Shown: in pieces, positions 25,138-33,743 of the stretch
Position numbering within the stretch: the stretch's first letter is position 1
Layout: each line of letters opens with the position of its first letter
NCBI RefSeq assembly: GCF_015240255.1
Contig: NZ_CP061205.1
Span: 434,001 to 498,000 of the forward strand
DNA from: Kordiimonas pumila
Lineage (GTDB): Bacteria; Pseudomonadota; Alphaproteobacteria; Sphingomonadales; Kordiimonadaceae
DNA: 64,000 nucleotides
Direction: 5' to 3'
The notes under the pieces: generated by a model
The model's input: only the letters and a program-made list of their open reading frames with translations
What the model was told of the DNA's origin: nothing
Database searches by the model: none
Position numbers and translations under genes: made by a program

Positions 25138-26352
25138 TTACTGTGTATGAATCTCAGACAGTTTGTCTTGCAGCGTGCATTTTGCAGGCTGGCTAAAGGC
25201 ACCAATCCATGTGTCCTGCCGTTCGCCCGTACAGAAATCAACCCCGTTATAATCCCGCGCAGCTTTCATCAAAATTTCCTGATTGGCCGGGGTAAGGTCA
25301 TAATAAGCACTATTGGGGAACACATCTTTCATGGATTCTTGCACAAGGTTATTTTCTTCCCTGTGGGTGCCATCATCACGGTCTTTGATACGGCCCTCAA
25401 TAATATTATTAGCAAACATGGCAAAACTGGTACTGAAGCGCACATCAACGCCTGTCGAATTTAAAATAGTATTATTCACAATTTGGGTGTTGGCAGCCTT
25501 GTTTAAGTATATGCCGACATCCGCCGGGCAATTCATAATAACATTGCCGCGAATAACCCCTTTGTAATGCTCAATTTTACAGTTACCGCCATAGCAGTAT
25601 TTTTCTTCAGTGCCGCCCCCACCCAAAGACAGACCCAAGCGCACGCCGCCCTTATGCCGCCATTCGCAAATGACCAGATTTCGCTCAAACAGGCCATTTT
25701 CAGAATTACCCTTTAAGAAAGCAGCATAACTTATATTGTTACCTCGAAGCTTATGAAAATCGGCAATAAAATTGTCTCTAACAACCCAGTTTTTACCACC
25801 AACAACATCAATTAAGGTAACAGGGTAGCCAGTTTCGCGAGGGCGGTTATTAAATATTTGATTACCTTCAATCAGTACATTATCAGGAAACTGTTTGCCC
25901 CCCTGAACATCAATACCATTCGCTTTTATCGTAGAATTAAACTCATTAAAGGTGTTGCGACGAATCGTGGTAAAATCTGCGTCTCCCACTATCTGCATAG
26001 CATGCTGACACTGGTCATCTGTCTCGCACATACCCACAAATTTCAGGTCTTCTACAATCCAGTTACTGCCAGAGATTTTAAAGCCGATTGTTGTTGTGAC
26101 AACAATGGTTACAGAACCCGGAAGCGTTGGTCGTATAATGATTGGTTCCCCTGCCATACCAGAGGCTTCAAGCTTGGCCGTTCCTTTAATTTTGTAGACG
26201 CCAGGGAATATTTTAAAAACATCACCCGGTTTTGCGGCAGAAAGATACTTGTTAAAATCCTCATCCATAATAAGAATTTCATCAGCCTGCACAGTGCCAA
26301 GTGACACCACCCACAACACAAAACAAGAAAGAAGAAGTTTTTTCCCAATCAT
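25138..26352 (-). CDS. Secreted right-handed beta-helix protein (polysaccharide-lyase-like)
   Basis: About 404 residues. Signal peptide MIGKKLLLSCFVLWVVSLGTVQA, then repeated short strands with N/V/I ladders (NVLIEGNQIFNN, NWVVRDNFIADF, GVIRGNVIMNC, NTQIVNNTILN), the pattern of parallel beta-helix domains (chondroitinase-B / alginate-lyase-like, PL6, or carbohydrate-binding NosD-type). Several Cys suggest disulfides. GAGG six bases before ATG 26352 decides the start over ATG 26364. The chondroitinase-B likeness rests on its opening (GDVFKIFPGVYKIKG, ASGMAGEPIIIRP); no catalytic Lys/Arg could be fixed by eye. Confidence 0.75.
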   Translation of the reverse strand: MIGKKLLLSCFVLWVVSLGTVQADEILIMDEDFNKYLSAAKPGDVFKIFPGVYKIKGTAKLEASGMAGEPIIIRPTLPGSVTIVVTTTIGFKISGSNWIVEDLKFVGMCETDDQCQHAMQIVGDADFTTIRRNTFNEFNSTIKANGIDVQGGKQFPDNVLIEGNQIFNNRPRETGYPVTLIDVVGGKNWVVRDNFIADFHKLRGNNISYAAFLKGNSENGLFERNLVICEWRHKGGVRLGLSLGGGGTEEKYCYGGNCKIEHYKGVIRGNVIMNCPADVGIYLNKAANTQIVNNTILNSTGVDVRFSTSFAMFANNIIEGRIKDRDDGTHREENNLVQESMKDVFPNSAYYDLTPANQEILMKAARDYNGVDFCTGERQDTWIGAFSQPAKCTLQDKLSEIHTQ

Positions 26353-26520
26353 GGCCAGCCTCATTCATCGCTGCTATTTTAAACACATTAACCATACCCT
26401 ATCAGGGCTGGTTAAAACTAAAAAACACTTTTTGACAGTTTATGTTTATTAGCATCATCTTAAAGATGCAAAACTGAACACCGGTTGAACAAGGCTGCAA
26501 AGCCAACAACAAAGTTGCGG

Positions 26521-27312
26521 TTACTCAAAATATACCATGGATTGCCGCGTCAAAAGACACAGGTTGCCCTGCGCATCAAATATTTTCCCAGACTGCTGGG
26601 AGTAACCGTCCGCTGCAGCATGCATTTCAAACTCCAGGTAAAACCAATCAGAAGAAACATCTTCTGCCGGACGAACAAAATCCAGCGACCATGAAAGGGA
26701 GCTGATCATAATCATACGATCATAATGCGAGAAAATGATTGCGGGTGGAATATCGGCAAGGGCAACAAGTTTTGCCTCTGGGTGCCTGCTGATATCATCC
26801 TTATGCCGCACCCACATGGACAAGCTTGTGCTCTTTGTATTTGCCATTGGTATACCACCACCAGTCCAGTGAATATCAAAATGGGACATAAAAGGTGGCC
26901 TGCGCCGATCATGACTATCAAGGGGGGCAACGCTCTCCCGCGCATCAGGATTAAAAGCCGCCACAGGCGCAACAGCGAGAGACGGGCGCGGCGCACCAAA
27001 AGTGGCTGAAACATGGGTGGTTATCTGCCCGTTCGCAACAACATCGGCCACTGACTGGGTCACAGACCGGCCACTGCGCAGCACCGCAGTATTAACCTGC
27101 GTCGCCCCAGCAGGGAGCGGTGCGACAAAATTTGTCATTAACGATCTTAACGATTTTCCTTCAAGGTCTTCCTTCTGCAGGGCAGTTAAAGCAACACTTG
27201 TAGCCAACCCCCCAAACGCAGCCCGGCCCTGCAACCAGCTTGGGCATATATCAGTGCCACAATCATCGCTGGCTATTACAGTGTCCAGCATGTTTTGTAG
27301 GGAGGTGCGCAT
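26521..27312 (-). CDS. Acyl-CoA thioesterase-like protein (double hotdog)
   Basis: 263 residues with two hotdog-like halves. First half: WLQGRAAFGGLATSVAL and MTNFVAPLPAG; second half: WVRHKDDISRHPEAKLVALADIPP, then LSWSLDFVRPAEDVSSDWFYLEFEMHAAADGYSQQSGKIFDAQGNLC. This matches the thioesterase-like / TesB-type superfamily that hydrolyses acyl-CoA. The second-half DGYSQQSG segment is the usual active-site region with polar Ser/Gln. Its 5' neighbour rnd is divergent. Physiological substrate unknown. Confidence 0.8.
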   Translation of the reverse strand: MRTSLQNMLDTVIASDDCGTDICPSWLQGRAAFGGLATSVALTALQKEDLEGKSLRSLMTNFVAPLPAGATQVNTAVLRSGRSVTQSVADVVANGQITTHVSATFGAPRPSLAVAPVAAFNPDARESVAPLDSHDRRRPPFMSHFDIHWTGGGIPMANTKSTSLSMWVRHKDDISRHPEAKLVALADIPPAIIFSHYDRMIMISSLSWSLDFVRPAEDVSSDWFYLEFEMHAAADGYSQQSGKIFDAQGNLCLLTRQSMVYFE

Positions 27313-27359
27313 GTTAAAATATCCTGTTGTTCGCTGTAGGTTTTGATTAAAATCTATTG

Positions 27360-27371
27360 CACTTTAAAGTG
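27360..27371. repeat. 12-bp palindrome in the thioesterase/rnd divergent gap
   Basis: CACTTTAAAGTG is self-complementary and lies 48 bases before the thioesterase start in the 195-base divergent gap. A regulator site is possible; a 12-bp palindrome can also occur by chance. Confidence 0.25.
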
Positions 27372-27507
27372 ATTTCAAGCATCGCCTATAGAACAAAAAC
27401 AAACGCCCGCTATTCATTTTCTTTTTTTTGCCATCAGCATTTGTATTGTGCCTAGACATAATGGTAATTACAAACAACCGGTTCAATACGACACGTAAGG
27501 AAACACC

Positions 27508-28119
27508 ATGGCTATTTATTTACACACAGATGACTTACCGGCAGGGCTGTCATTCGGTAGTTCGGTCGCTGTAGACAGTGAAACCATGGGCCTAAACCCG
27601 CATAGGGACAGACTATGTGTTGTACAGCTTTCAGACGGCAACGGTGACGCCCACCTTGTGCAGTTTAAAAGCGGCACCTACGATGCCCCAAACCTGAAAG
27701 CCCTGATGGCAAACTCAGACGTGTTAAAAATCTTTCATTTTGCGCGATTTGATGTTGCCGTTATCAAACAGTATCTTAAGGTAGACACAAGCCCGCTTTA
27801 CTGTACTAAAATTGCATCAAAACTGATACGCACCTATACGGACCGTCACGGCCTGAAAGACCTGTGCCGCGAGCTAACCGGGGTAGACCTGAACAAACAG
27901 CAGCAGTCAAGTGACTGGGGCGCCGATATTATCACCCCCGAACAACAGGAATATGCGGCCTCTGATGTGTTGTATCTGCACAAAATGAAAGAAAAGCTTG
28001 ATATGATGCTAGAACGTGAAGGCCGCATGCACATAGCAAATGCAGCTTTTGCCTTTTTACCAACACAGGCAGAGATGGACCTTGTTGGATATGGTGACAT
28101 GGACCTTTTCTCGCATTAA
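27508..28119 (+). CDS. rnd: Ribonuclease D (short form)
   Basis: 203 residues: a DEDDy 3'-5' exonuclease domain without HRDC domains. Visible catalytic elements are VAVDSETMGL (Asp/Glu, exo I), the FHFARFDVAVIKQYL region (exo II) and QEYAASDVLYLHKM (exo III Tyr/Asp). This short form precedes lptC in many alphaproteobacteria, supporting the assignment. Trims 3' ends of structured RNAs, including tRNA precursors. AAGGAAACACC precedes the ATG. Starts the block leading into LPS transport genes. Confidence 0.88.
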   Translation: MAIYLHTDDLPAGLSFGSSVAVDSETMGLNPHRDRLCVVQLSDGNGDAHLVQFKSGTYDAPNLKALMANSDVLKIFHFARFDVAVIKQYLKVDTSPLYCTKIASKLIRTYTDRHGLKDLCRELTGVDLNKQQQSSDWGADIITPEQQEYAASDVLYLHKMKEKLDMMLEREGRMHIANAAFAFLPTQAEMDLVGYGDMDLFSH

Positions 28120-28137
28120 AAGGCTTTTAGGTACAAA

Positions 28138-28767
28138 ATGGCATCAACAAAAGATATCAGCACCGCCTCTGGCGAAAAGAATTGGGACCGCTTCATTGTC
28201 CTGATGCAAGTTATCTTGCCGCTTGCCGCCCTTGTACTTGGCACCATTACAGTACTGTGGCCCTTCCTGAACGATCAGGAAGTAAGTTTTACCTTATCAA
28301 CCGAGGATGTGGCGCAGGGCGACACCGCCGTTCATATGACTAACCTGCACTATGTTGGCACAGATGCCATAAACCGTCTGTTCCACGTTGAGGCCGCCAC
28401 AGGACTGCAGGAAAACCCCTCATCGCCTCGTGTGCGGCTCAATGATATTCGGGCAGAAATGGCCCTTGATGAAACCGGCCCCGCCAAAGTACAAGCCCGC
28501 ACGGGCATCTATAGAACAAAAGAAAACACTCTGTCGCTTGTGGGCGGTGTACACTTTAACACAGGCAGCGGCTACAAGCTTGATATGGCAGGTGCCGAGA
28601 TTGACCTGAAAAAACATATAGCCACAGGGCAGGGCGCAATACAGGGCAGCTCAAAACTTGGCACACTGGAAGCAAACCGTATTGTAATTTATGCTGATAC
28701 AGAAGAGGCTGTTTTTGAAGGCGGTATCAAACTGCATATTGAACCAAAACGGCCTGAGAACAATTGA
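28138..28767 (+). CDS. lptC: LPS export protein LptC
   Basis: 209 residues. One N-terminal membrane helix (about residues 20-45, LMQVILPLAALVLGTITVLWPFL) and a periplasmic LptC/OstA-like beta-jellyroll domain (VHMTNLHYVG, QARTGIYRTKENTLSLVGGVHFNTGSGY). LptC anchors in the inner membrane and passes LPS from LptBFG to LptA. It follows rnd by 18 bases with AGG before the ATG and precedes lptA. Sequence is divergent, as usual for LptC, but context makes it secure. Confidence 0.9.
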   Translation: MASTKDISTASGEKNWDRFIVLMQVILPLAALVLGTITVLWPFLNDQEVSFTLSTEDVAQGDTAVHMTNLHYVGTDAINRLFHVEAATGLQENPSSPRVRLNDIRAEMALDETGPAKVQARTGIYRTKENTLSLVGGVHFNTGSGYKLDMAGAEIDLKKHIATGQGAIQGSSKLGTLEANRIVIYADTEEAVFEGGIKLHIEPKRPENN

Positions 28768-28810
28768 TTATACCAGCAGCGATACCTCGTGGCGATAATA
28801 TGGGAACAAA

Positions 28811-29338
28811 ATGATGAGATTTAACGGCACATATAAAACCCTGTTTGTTTGTGCAGCACTTTTTGCCACATCAACAGCCCTACGTGCGCAGTCCGTTCTG
28901 AAAAGCCATGACACATACCAACCAATTGACATCAGCGCAGACCGGCTGGAAATGAAACAAAAGCAGGGCCGGGCAATTTTCAGAGGGGCGGTCACAGTAA
29001 CCCAAGGCGAAATGACCTTCAGTTCTGAAACATTGACCGTTTTTTACGCCTCCAACACAGAATCAGAAAAACCATCCATTTCGCGGCTGGATGCAGAAGG
29101 CACTGTAACACTTGTCTCAAAGACAGAATCTCTCAGTGGTGATTGGGGTGTTTATGATGTTGATGAGCGCCTTATTACTATTGGGGGCAATGTTACCTTC
29201 AGGCAGGGCGAATCTATCCTAAAGGGTAAACGGCTTGAATTTGATCTGGTGTCCGGCATTGCCAAACTGGACGGGCAATCGGGCGGCACAGATGGCCGGG
29301 TGAAAGGTAGCTTCAGTGTACCGGAAAAGGATAAATAA
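28811..29338 (+). CDS. lptA: LPS transport periplasmic bridge protein LptA
   Basis: 175 residues. Signal peptide ending STALRA, then the OstA/LptA fold: PIDISADRLEMKQKQGRAIFRGAVTV, LTVFYASN, VTLVSKTESLSGDWGVYDVDERLITIGGNVTFRQGESILKG. LptA multimers carry LPS across the periplasm. In most alphaproteobacteria lptB follows at once; here lptB lies 21.8 kb further on, behind a glycan gene island. The lptC-lptA gap is 43 bases. ATG 28811 and 28814 are both possible. Confidence 0.93.
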   Translation: MMRFNGTYKTLFVCAALFATSTALRAQSVLKSHDTYQPIDISADRLEMKQKQGRAIFRGAVTVTQGEMTFSSETLTVFYASNTESEKPSISRLDAEGTVTLVSKTESLSGDWGVYDVDERLITIGGNVTFRQGESILKGKRLEFDLVSGIAKLDGQSGGTDGRVKGSFSVPEKDK

Positions 29339-29355
29339 AGCCTCAACCATTTAAC

Positions 29356-29370
29356 TGGCACACCCCTTGC
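29356..29370 (+). promoter_or_regulatory. Near-consensus sigma-54 (-24/-12) promoter
   Basis: TGGCAC-A-CCCC-TTGC: the -24 GG at 29357-29358 and -12 GC at 29369-29370 have the required ten bases between them, and TGGCAC and TTGC are exact. Expected start of transcription is about 29382, 34 bases before the first gene of the FkbM / radical-SAM operon. It lies just after the lptA stop. The rpoN gene for sigma-54 is in this window at 51900, and a candidate activator is at 58016. Confidence 0.7.
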
Positions 29371-29415
29371 CTTACAAATACCAAGACCGGCACCAGACCA
29401 ATTTGATAGGCATTT

Positions 29416-30417
29416 ATGACCCAAATGATGAACATCATTGAAAATCCAACATCTTTTCATGAAATTGAAACGTGTGAGCGGTTTTTTATTTTTGGTAATG
29501 ACGAAAAAGCCCACAGGCTGCATCTGCTGCTTGCCGGAAAATTTGAAACACGGTTTTTTGGGTTTTTCAAAGCATCCGGTGAACAGGAATATGATAAAAC
29601 CACCATGTTTCTGGTGCGCTCTCTCACAGACACTTTGGAAAAACTTGGGCCGGGCGACTTTATATTTCTTTTTTTACACGATGCTGAACTGGAACAAAAA
29701 CTGCTGGAAAAGCAGGTACGCCTTGGCTATCCGCATAATTTCCTGTCAACGTTCAGCACCTATGAAGCCCCTATTCTCAACACATTCCTGAAGGCCACCT
29801 TCGATGCAAAAAAGCCTGCCGATATAGCGCTGGATATTGGAGCCAACTTTGGCCTAACCGCAACAACTATGGCCCCGTACTTTCAGAAAATTCATGCTTT
29901 TGAGCCAAATTTGAAAATATATGAAAACCTGAAAAGAAATTATACACTACCTAAAAATATCGACCTTCATCAGGTTGCCCTTGGGCCTGAAACGGGCGAG
30001 CGGGTATTTTATGATATGGACGGCGCAAACGGCTCTATTTTAAAGCCAAAAATAGACACGCCCAGTTACAAGGTTAGCATGGATACAGTCGATAACTTTT
30101 GCATCAGCCGCGACCTGCAACCCCGGTTTATAAAGATTGATGCAGAGGGCCTTGACGGCGATATTATAGTAAGCTCGGAAAAAATAATCGAAAAATACCG
30201 GCCCCTTATATTTTTTGAGAACCCAGCCGCAGGGCCACATGATAAAGCGGTATGGGCCGACCAACTGAAATTTATCAGCCGTTATTATGATCTTAAAGCT
30301 TACCCTTGCCTAAACCAGCTTGTGAAACATGAGCATATTGGCTGTGATTATTTCGAGTTCAAAAAACTCTATGAGCAGGAAACCCTGAATATAGCAGCCA
30401 TACCTAAAAGGGCGTAA
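29416..30417 (+). CDS. FkbM-family SAM-dependent methyltransferase
   Basis: 333 residues. The C-terminal half is the FkbM domain: ALDIGANFGLTATTMAPYF (SAM motif I, near residue 136), IHAFEPNLKIYENLKRNY, VSMDTVDNFC and PRFIKIDAEGLDGDIIVSS. FkbM enzymes O-methylate sugars, polyketides or lipids. The N-terminal 120 residues are not conserved in the family and may bind the acceptor. First gene of a tight plus-strand operon; AGG lies five bases before ATG, 34 bases after the predicted sigma-54 start. Only one base separates it from the next gene. Confidence 0.87.
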   Translation: MTQMMNIIENPTSFHEIETCERFFIFGNDEKAHRLHLLLAGKFETRFFGFFKASGEQEYDKTTMFLVRSLTDTLEKLGPGDFIFLFLHDAELEQKLLEKQVRLGYPHNFLSTFSTYEAPILNTFLKATFDAKKPADIALDIGANFGLTATTMAPYFQKIHAFEPNLKIYENLKRNYTLPKNIDLHQVALGPETGERVFYDMDGANGSILKPKIDTPSYKVSMDTVDNFCISRDLQPRFIKIDAEGLDGDIIVSSEKIIEKYRPLIFFENPAAGPHDKAVWADQLKFISRYYDLKAYPCLNQLVKHEHIGCDYFEFKKLYEQETLNIAAIPKRA

Positions 30418-30418
30418 C

Positions 30419-32122
30419 ATGAAAGCATTTGACCATACTCAAGAATTCGCCCGCGGCATGCAAATGATGACCCAGAAGCAAAGCCTGCCCGAAGCAGAAA
30501 GGATCTTTAAAAGCCTTCTTGCAAACTCAGCTGACCCATCCATTCAGTTGCAGCTTGGCATAACCCTTAGGGTGCAAAAAAAATGGAAAGAAGCCAGTGC
30601 TACCTTTAAACGTGTAATAGCCGCCACGCCGCATTTTTCAGAAGCCCATGCTCATCTTGCAGAAACATATCACGCTCAGCAAAAGAATGCGTTGGCTCTC
30701 CAAACCTTTGAAACAGCCCTAAAGCTGGACCCCGATAATGCCTATGCCCACACACATATGGCTGTAACATACTTTGATATTGGAGAGCTGAACCTTGCTC
30801 AACAAGGTTTTAAAACCGCTTTAACCTGTATGCCTGCAGATATGCCCGCGCCGGAGGCAACCCTCTGCAAACATTATCTGGATGAAATCGCAACTCTTTT
30901 CATAACGCTTGAAACATACGGCATTGACCCGTCACTTGACCGCGAAACTATGGGGATTGCGCTCTATAAAAAAGCAAATGCGCTCACACTTGCAAGCAAC
31001 CTGGACGATGCAGTTATATGTTATGACCTTGCAGCACAGTGTCGGACCGACTATGGCAGCCCTGAACTGAACGTCGGTGAAACAGTTGACAGCCACCAAA
31101 GCCGAATGCCTGAAGGCGCTTATAAAAGCTGCTCCTGGCTGGAAGGCGGCCTACATTTTCATGAAAACCGCTTAACCTTCTGCTGCACAGCCCACAGTAA
31201 GAACAAAGGTTGGACAGCTATAGGCCAATTTAATGGTGGCAAACTGCCCGTTGACTATATTTTGGCAAAACGGGCGCAGATTACAAACCAGTTGATGTGC
31301 GGCACAGATAATGGCTGCACGGGCTGCCCCAAGCTTGTTGAAAAAGAAGCCGAGGAAAAAGAATTTCTGTTCAATGACCTGATCATTAACAGCTTTAGTG
31401 TCTGTAATTTCCGGTGTTCCTATTGCAGTCTTACACACCAAAACTTTGAAATGCCTGCCTATTATTACTATATTACAGACGCCATTGATGCCATGCTGGA
31501 AAACAACTGGCTAGGAAATACCGGCACCATTACATGGGGGGGCGGCGACCCAAGCGTTTCTAAAGAGTTTAAAGCCATAACCGCAAAACTTGTCGCCCAT
31601 GGCAGCCGCCACATCATCAATACAAATGCAGCGATTCATGTACCTGAAATTGACACCGGGCTAGAAAATAAAGGCACCCACCTTTGCATCAGTGTGGATG
31701 CTGGCACACGTTCAACCTTCAACGCGGTCAAGTTTAACAAGCCAAAAGGTAGCAACGAGCCCATCCTGATAAAAGGCAAAGATGCTTACGATGCCGTCTG
31801 GGACACAATCAGCAAATATACGGCGATTAACGCCATGAACGTGCTGATTAAATATATTGTTGATGACATCAATGCCTCCCGCACCGAGATCGATACTTTT
31901 CTGGATAAATGCGTCAAGGCAGGCGTGAGACGTATCATGTACACCCCAGAGGGGCGCTTTATACGGCAAATCCCCATTACCAGAGAAATATTACCCGAAA
32001 ATATTTTTGATACCATACAATATGCCACAGCACGCACACAGGCATTGGGGATGATCTGCTCCTTTGATCCACAGGTTTATGTGAAAGAAGTCTTTAGCGA
32101 ACCTGAGGTTTCACCGGCCTGA
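30419..32122 (+). CDS. TPR-radical SAM fusion protein
   Basis: 567 residues. Residues about 1-190 are tetratricopeptide repeats (SEAHAHLAETYHAQQKNALA, then NAYAHTHMAVTYFDIGELNL). A Cys-rich linker follows (TFCCTAH near residue 257; MCGTDNGCTGCP near 298-310). The radical-SAM core starts with Cys 329, 333 and 336 (SVCNFRCSYCS) and a glycine-rich ITWGGGDPS. The extra cysteines could hold a second Fe-S cluster placed before, not after, the core. TPRs presumably bind a protein partner. The target is unknown; modification of a peptide or of a sugar are both possible. AAGGG precedes ATG. Confidence 0.83.
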   Translation: MKAFDHTQEFARGMQMMTQKQSLPEAERIFKSLLANSADPSIQLQLGITLRVQKKWKEASATFKRVIAATPHFSEAHAHLAETYHAQQKNALALQTFETALKLDPDNAYAHTHMAVTYFDIGELNLAQQGFKTALTCMPADMPAPEATLCKHYLDEIATLFITLETYGIDPSLDRETMGIALYKKANALTLASNLDDAVICYDLAAQCRTDYGSPELNVGETVDSHQSRMPEGAYKSCSWLEGGLHFHENRLTFCCTAHSKNKGWTAIGQFNGGKLPVDYILAKRAQITNQLMCGTDNGCTGCPKLVEKEAEEKEFLFNDLIINSFSVCNFRCSYCSLTHQNFEMPAYYYYITDAIDAMLENNWLGNTGTITWGGGDPSVSKEFKAITAKLVAHGSRHIINTNAAIHVPEIDTGLENKGTHLCISVDAGTRSTFNAVKFNKPKGSNEPILIKGKDAYDAVWDTISKYTAINAMNVLIKYIVDDINASRTEIDTFLDKCVKAGVRRIMYTPEGRFIRQIPITREILPENIFDTIQYATARTQALGMICSFDPQVYVKEVFSEPEVSPA

Positions 32123-32174
32123 CCCTGAAAGGCTATCACCTGTATTTTAATCTAAACGCTGGAACACAGATTTA

Positions 32175-33743
32175 ATGGCACGCGCAGACTTTAAAAAATT
32201 CTATAACCGGGGAAGACAGCTCGCACAAAAAAACCGGTTTTCTGATGCCATTGCCGCCTTTGAAACCGCCCTGGAGGTAAAGCCGGGCGACCCGGATACA
32301 ATCTTCCAGCTTGGTAATATGTCCAAGGCCATGCATTTTTACGACATGGCGATCAAATGGTATGATGTTGCCAGTAGCCTAAAGCCCGATTCCATTGAAA
32401 TTGCCTTCAACCGTGCCCATGCCTTGCAGTTAACCGGCAGAAATAATGAAGCCCTGCAAGCCTATGCTGATGTCGCCCCGCTTATGCACAGTGACCCCAT
32501 GTTATGGAACAATCTTGGCACCCTCTACCAGCAAATGTCGCTAACGGCAGATGCCATAGACGCGCTTGAGCGCGCCGTAAGCCTGAAGCCTGCCTATTAT
32601 GATGCCTGGAACAACCTTGGCCTTAGCTATTTTATCGCCCGCACTGTGCCACGGCACGCCGGTAAATGGACGGAAGCCTTTGAAAAAGCCGAACGCGGCT
32701 ATGCCAAAGACCCACACTTCCATGTGAACCGCGCCACCTGTTATTTCTGGGATGGCTACTACAGCAAAGGCTGGGCTGATTATGCTTTTCGCCATGATCC
32801 AAAAATTAAATCCTCGGTTAAATACGACCACACAATTCCGTGGTGGAAGGGCGAAGACCTAACCGGCAAAACCATCCTGATCGGGGAAGAGCAAGGCATT
32901 GGCGACCAGATCACATTTATCAGCGCGGTTGCTGATATCGCCGCCACTGCCAAAAAGGTTATTGTCGAGGTAAACCCCAAAATTATCTCTCTGGTTCAGC
33001 GTAGCCTGCCAAATGTCGACGTGATCAAGGCAAAGGCGGAAACAATTGACCTGAAAAGGCATCATGCCTACGACTGGCTTACAGAGCCGGTAGATTTTTT
33101 TGCCCCCCTCGGCGACGCTTTTTACTATAGCAAGCCCTCGCTAGACACCTTCCGCGCTAAAAAGCCGTTTTTAATAGCTGACCCTGCCCTTAAAAAAAAT
33201 TGGGCGGAACGACTTTTAAAGCTTAATACAAAACCCAAAGTTGGCATTAGCTGGCGCAGCTCAAAAATGACTGGCGAGCGGCAGGGCGGTTATTTTGATC
33301 TTGAAATGCTATTACCGTTCCTTGAAAAAATGAGCGACTTCCAGTTTGTCAACATTCAGTACGGCGACTGTACTGATGAACTCGCGGCCATGCCAAAGCG
33401 TGCTGACGGCACTGATCTGATAATATCGTATGCTGATCTTGATTTATTCGATGATATTGAAGGAACAGCCGCCCTCATAGAAAGCCTTGATTTTGTTATC
33501 AGCGTCAGGAATACACAGGCCTGTTTTGCTGGCGGCCTTGGCAAAAAAACCATCACATATCATGGCTCATTCATGCAGTTTGGCCGCCATTATACCGACC
33601 CGGTCTACCCTTACCTTTTAGCAACATACCCACATGAAAATGAACTACCCATCCTGACCCAGCTTGAAAATGCCCTCTGTCATTTTGACACGACATACCA
33701 CCTCTGTGAACAACAGGACGAAACAACACTGGCGGCGCTATAA
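32175..33743 (+). CDS. TPR protein with C-terminal glycosyltransferase-9/41-like domain
   Basis: 522 residues. Four to five TPRs fill residues 1-210 (DAIAAFETALEVKPGDPDTIF, DAIDALERAVSLKPAYYDAW). The C-terminal half has ILIGEEQGIGDQITFISAVADI and VGISWRSSKMTGERQGGYFDL, then a GT-B-type tail with LIESLDFVISVRNTQACFAGGLGKKT, as in heptosyltransferase / OGT-like TPR proteins. A protein-directed or surface-sugar glycosyltransferase is likely; such TPR-GTs occur in flagellin and adhesin modification. The 52-base gap to the rSAM gene has no promoter I trust. Confidence 0.8.
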   Translation: MARADFKKFYNRGRQLAQKNRFSDAIAAFETALEVKPGDPDTIFQLGNMSKAMHFYDMAIKWYDVASSLKPDSIEIAFNRAHALQLTGRNNEALQAYADVAPLMHSDPMLWNNLGTLYQQMSLTADAIDALERAVSLKPAYYDAWNNLGLSYFIARTVPRHAGKWTEAFEKAERGYAKDPHFHVNRATCYFWDGYYSKGWADYAFRHDPKIKSSVKYDHTIPWWKGEDLTGKTILIGEEQGIGDQITFISAVADIAATAKKVIVEVNPKIISLVQRSLPNVDVIKAKAETIDLKRHHAYDWLTEPVDFFAPLGDAFYYSKPSLDTFRAKKPFLIADPALKKNWAERLLKLNTKPKVGISWRSSKMTGERQGGYFDLEMLLPFLEKMSDFQFVNIQYGDCTDELAAMPKRADGTDLIISYADLDLFDDIEGTAALIESLDFVISVRNTQACFAGGLGKKTITYHGSFMQFGRHYTDPVYPYLLATYPHENELPILTQLENALCHFDTTYHLCEQQDETTLAAL

